Shown here piece after piece: positions 5,678 through 7,504 of a stretch of 7,504 nt of DNA. The DNA is from Planctomycetota bacterium (lineage in GTDB: Bacteria; Planctomycetota; Planctomycetia; Isosphaerales; Isosphaeraceae), in the NCBI GenBank assembly GCA_021807585.1, contig JAKBCQ010000102.1, positions 1 to 7,504 of the forward strand. Reading direction: 5' to 3'. Every line of letters starts with the position of its first letter. The first letter of the stretch is position 1. The notes under the pieces are model-generated. The model saw nothing but the letters and a program-made list of their open reading frames with translations. It ran no database searches and had not been told where the DNA came from. The position numbers were made by a program, and so were the translations under genes.

Positions 5678-7504
5678 GTGATCGGAAAAGTGCTCAACGG
5701 TCGATTTTTGTTGGAGAGGGAGCTGGGTCGCGGCGGCATGGGCGCCGTGTATCGCGGCGTCGACAAAATTCTCGAACGAACCGTCGCGATCAAAATACTT
5801 AAAGATCTAACAGGTGACGATGTCGTTAAGAAAATACGTTTAGAAGCGCAGATCAGCGCGCGATTGTTGCACGAAAACATCGTTCGTTTATACGATATCG
5901 GCGAGGCGCTCGGGACGTATTATCTCGTGATGGAGGAGGTCGACGGAACGAGCTTTCAGCGCAGGCGGAGGAAGCTTGCGCTCGGCGAGCGGTTTCGGAT
6001 CATGGCGCAAACCGCCGACGCGCTCGATTACGCGCACCGGCAGGGGGTGATTCATCGTGATATCAAACCTGCGAACATCCTTTTAACCGCGACCGATCAG
6101 GCTAAATTGTCCGATTTCGGCCTGTCGATGATGGCGGGAGACCCGAAGGAGACGGGGATCGTCCGCGGCACGCCGCATTATATGAGCCCCGAGCAGGCGA
6201 TGGGGAAGCCGCTCGATCACCGCACCGATTTGTACGCGCTCGGCGTCATCCTTTATGAATGCGCGACGGATACGTTGCCGTTCACGGGTCCGCCGCGCGA
6301 GGTGATGGGAATGCACGTGACGCTGACCCCCGATCGACCTCGGAAGCGCAATCCACGATTATCGGAATCGGTTGATGAATTAATCATGGATTTGTTGGCC
6401 AAAGATCCCGGAGGACGCCCGCCGACGGGAGAAGACACAGCGGCGGCGATCCGCGAACTGATCGAAACCGACGAGAGCCTGCGGCGAGCGATCGTCGTCG
6501 AAGTCGAGCCGGTCGAGAAGGGGGGAGGGGCGGTCGCGGTCGGAGTCGCCGCGGCGGTCGTCGATTCGTCGAACGGAGCGACGAGCGCCTTCGAGCCGGC
6601 CAAGGAGGGGGTCGCGACATCGGCGGGGGCCAAGCAAGCGATCGCCGTCGAAGCCGCGATGCGCGTTCCCCAACGTGCTTCGGACGAAGACGAACGGTCG
6701 GCGCGGGCGCTCGCGGGATTCCTGATCCGACTCGTCGAGGCCGAGCCGATCCCCCTCGACGCCGATGATCGTTATCGCTGCGGTCATTATCTTGCATATC
6801 TTTTGGGAGGATCGCGACGAAAAGGATTATTGGGTCGGCGGCCGCTCGACGAACGGAACGCCGATCGAGCCCGCTTGCTGCTCGCGATGGCTTCGATCGT
6901 CGTTCAACGCGGGTCCGATAATGCGATCACCCTCGCGGCTTCGCTCCTCGATCGTCGCCCCGATGTCAGGCCCCTTTTAAGCCCGATCGTCGTCGCCAAA
7001 TACCTTGGAGGACGCGACGGCCCGCAAAAACGCCGCGCCTTCCGCGCCTGGCGGGCCAAACTTCATCAAGCAAGTGATTATGCAAAAGAACATATGTGCG
7101 ATCCAAACGGAGCGCTCAATCCCGGCCTGATGCCGCAAGCGATCACCGACCTGGAACGCGTGGCGCCGCCGCGAACCGAAATCGACGACGCTCTCGTCGG
7201 CCGTTGGAATCATGTATCGAACGTGTGGCGGAACAACGCGTCGTTTCGCGATGCGGTGTTGCGTTACGCGACACGATCGGCGCACCGCGATCCCGCGAGC
7301 GTCGAACTCTGGCCCGAGGTCGTTTATCCGCTGATTGAACGCGCGCGGTGGCAACGGCAAACAAGGTCGAAGTTCGAGGAGCTTTGGGACAACGTCTGCG
7401 GCAAGATCCTTCACGTAAACGACGCGGGCATCAATCTCGATCAGGCGATCGACGCCGCGGTGTCGCCCGTCGTCCTCGACCAACTCGATCAATCTGTCGT
7501 CGCG
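5678..7504 (+). CDS. PknB-type serine/threonine protein kinase with long unrecognised C-terminal region (cut by window edge)
   Basis: From a GTG at 5678 the frame is open for 609 codons to the window end, with no stop. The kinase domain (about 9-262) is complete: glycine loop GRGGMGAVY (17-25), VAIK (Lys39), the alpha-C Glu56 in RLEAQ, HRDIKPAN (126-133), DFG (146-148), GTPHYMSPEQ (164-173), Asp184 in HRTDLY and Arg247 near the domain end. All catalytic residues are present, so it should be active. An Ala/Val/Gly-rich linker follows (about 280-330), which I judge too short and too interrupted by charges to be a membrane segment. A Leu/Arg-rich, apparently helical region (335-609) follows that I do not recognise. 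No PASTA, TPR or WD repeats are evident. Start choice: GGGGGA lies 7 bases upstream, the domain begins at once, and a promoter lies between this start and the longer in-frame GTG 5567 and TTG 5582. Target and signal are unknown. Confidence 0.9.
   Translation, partial: MIGKVLNGRFLLERELGRGGMGAVYRGVDKILERTVAIKILKDLTGDDVVKKIRLEAQISARLLHENIVRLYDIGEALGTYYLVMEEVDGTSFQRRRRKLALGERFRIMAQTADALDYAHRQGVIHRDIKPANILLTATDQAKLSDFGLSMMAGDPKETGIVRGTPHYMSPEQAMGKPLDHRTDLYALGVILYECATDTLPFTGPPREVMGMHVTLTPDRPRKRNPRLSESVDELIMDLLAKDPGGRPPTGEDTAAAIRELIETDESLRRAIVVEVEPVEKGGGAVAVGVAAAVVDSSNGATSAFEPAKEGVATSAGAKQAIAVEAAMRVPQRASDEDERSARALAGFLIRLVEAEPIPLDADDRYRCGHYLAYLLGGSRRKGLLGRRPLDERNADRARLLLAMASIVVQRGSDNAITLAASLLDRRPDVRPLLSPIVVAKYLGGRDGPQKRRAFRAWRAKLHQASDYAKEHMCDPNGALNPGLMPQAITDLERVAPPRTEIDDALVGRWNHVSNVWRNNASFRDAVLRYATRSAHRDPASVELWPEVVYPLIERARWQRQTRSKFEELWDNVCGKILHVNDAGINLDQAIDAAVSPVVLDQLDQSVVA

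Noticed and set aside
5557..5880. 107-residue minus-strand frame across the kinase start
   Set aside because: It is antisense to the kinase glycine loop and lysine region, which are unmistakable on the plus strand, and covers the kinase promoter.
6521..6565. Ala/Val-rich stretch in the kinase linker as a transmembrane helix
   Set aside because: The uninterrupted hydrophobic part is only about 14 residues, rich in Gly/Ala, and is flanked by charged low-complexity sequence.
6977..7492. 171-residue minus-strand open frame opposite the kinase C-terminus
   Set aside because: It lies entirely antisense to the open kinase frame, has no ribosome binding site or recognisable motif, and is explained by GC-rich codon structure.

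Overview
The window is GC-rich and extremely rich in CGATCG/GATC words. It uses alternative starts (GTG) and carries a non-flagellar type III secretion-like gene, a PI-PLC-C1-type secreted protein and a long kinase with an unrecognised C-terminus. Together these suggest a member of the Planctomycetes, probably near the Isosphaeraceae. This assignment is inferred from style and gene content, because the window holds no marker gene.

Left part, minus strand (1-1482): two translationally coupled genes transcribed towards the left edge. The upstream gene (484-1482) encodes a 332-residue, probably cytoplasmic, helical protein of unknown family. It overlaps by four bases (GTGA) the start of a second gene (1-487, truncated by the window edge), whose visible 162 residues resemble the N-terminal domain of SctQ/YscQ/FliM-type C-ring proteins. 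This looks like the edge of a type III secretion or flagellum-like locus.

Middle and right, plus strand: a short divergent promoter region with a perfect TATAAT separates that operon from four plus-strand genes with independent spacing. They are a GT4-type glycosyltransferase (1590-2738), a secreted Ca2+-dependent PI-PLC-C1-like protein (3033-4196), an enolase-superfamily enzyme closest in pattern to cis-3-hydroxy-L-proline dehydratase (4276-5379), and a PknB-type Ser/Thr protein kinase open to the right edge (5678-7504).

The intergenic gaps (2739-3032, 4197-4275, 5380-5677) are AT-richer than the genes. They contain palindromes, a nested inverted repeat, a possible 31-codon ORF, a shared TAGGC/TTATTGATT element ahead of two genes, and a reasonable sigma70-like promoter just upstream of the kinase.

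Nothing ties the four plus-strand genes into one pathway. They look like separately transcribed neighbours. No RNA genes, insertion sequences, CRISPR arrays or attachment sites were found. The parts most worth follow-up are the coupled T3SS-like gene pair and the uncharacterised C-terminal half of the kinase.
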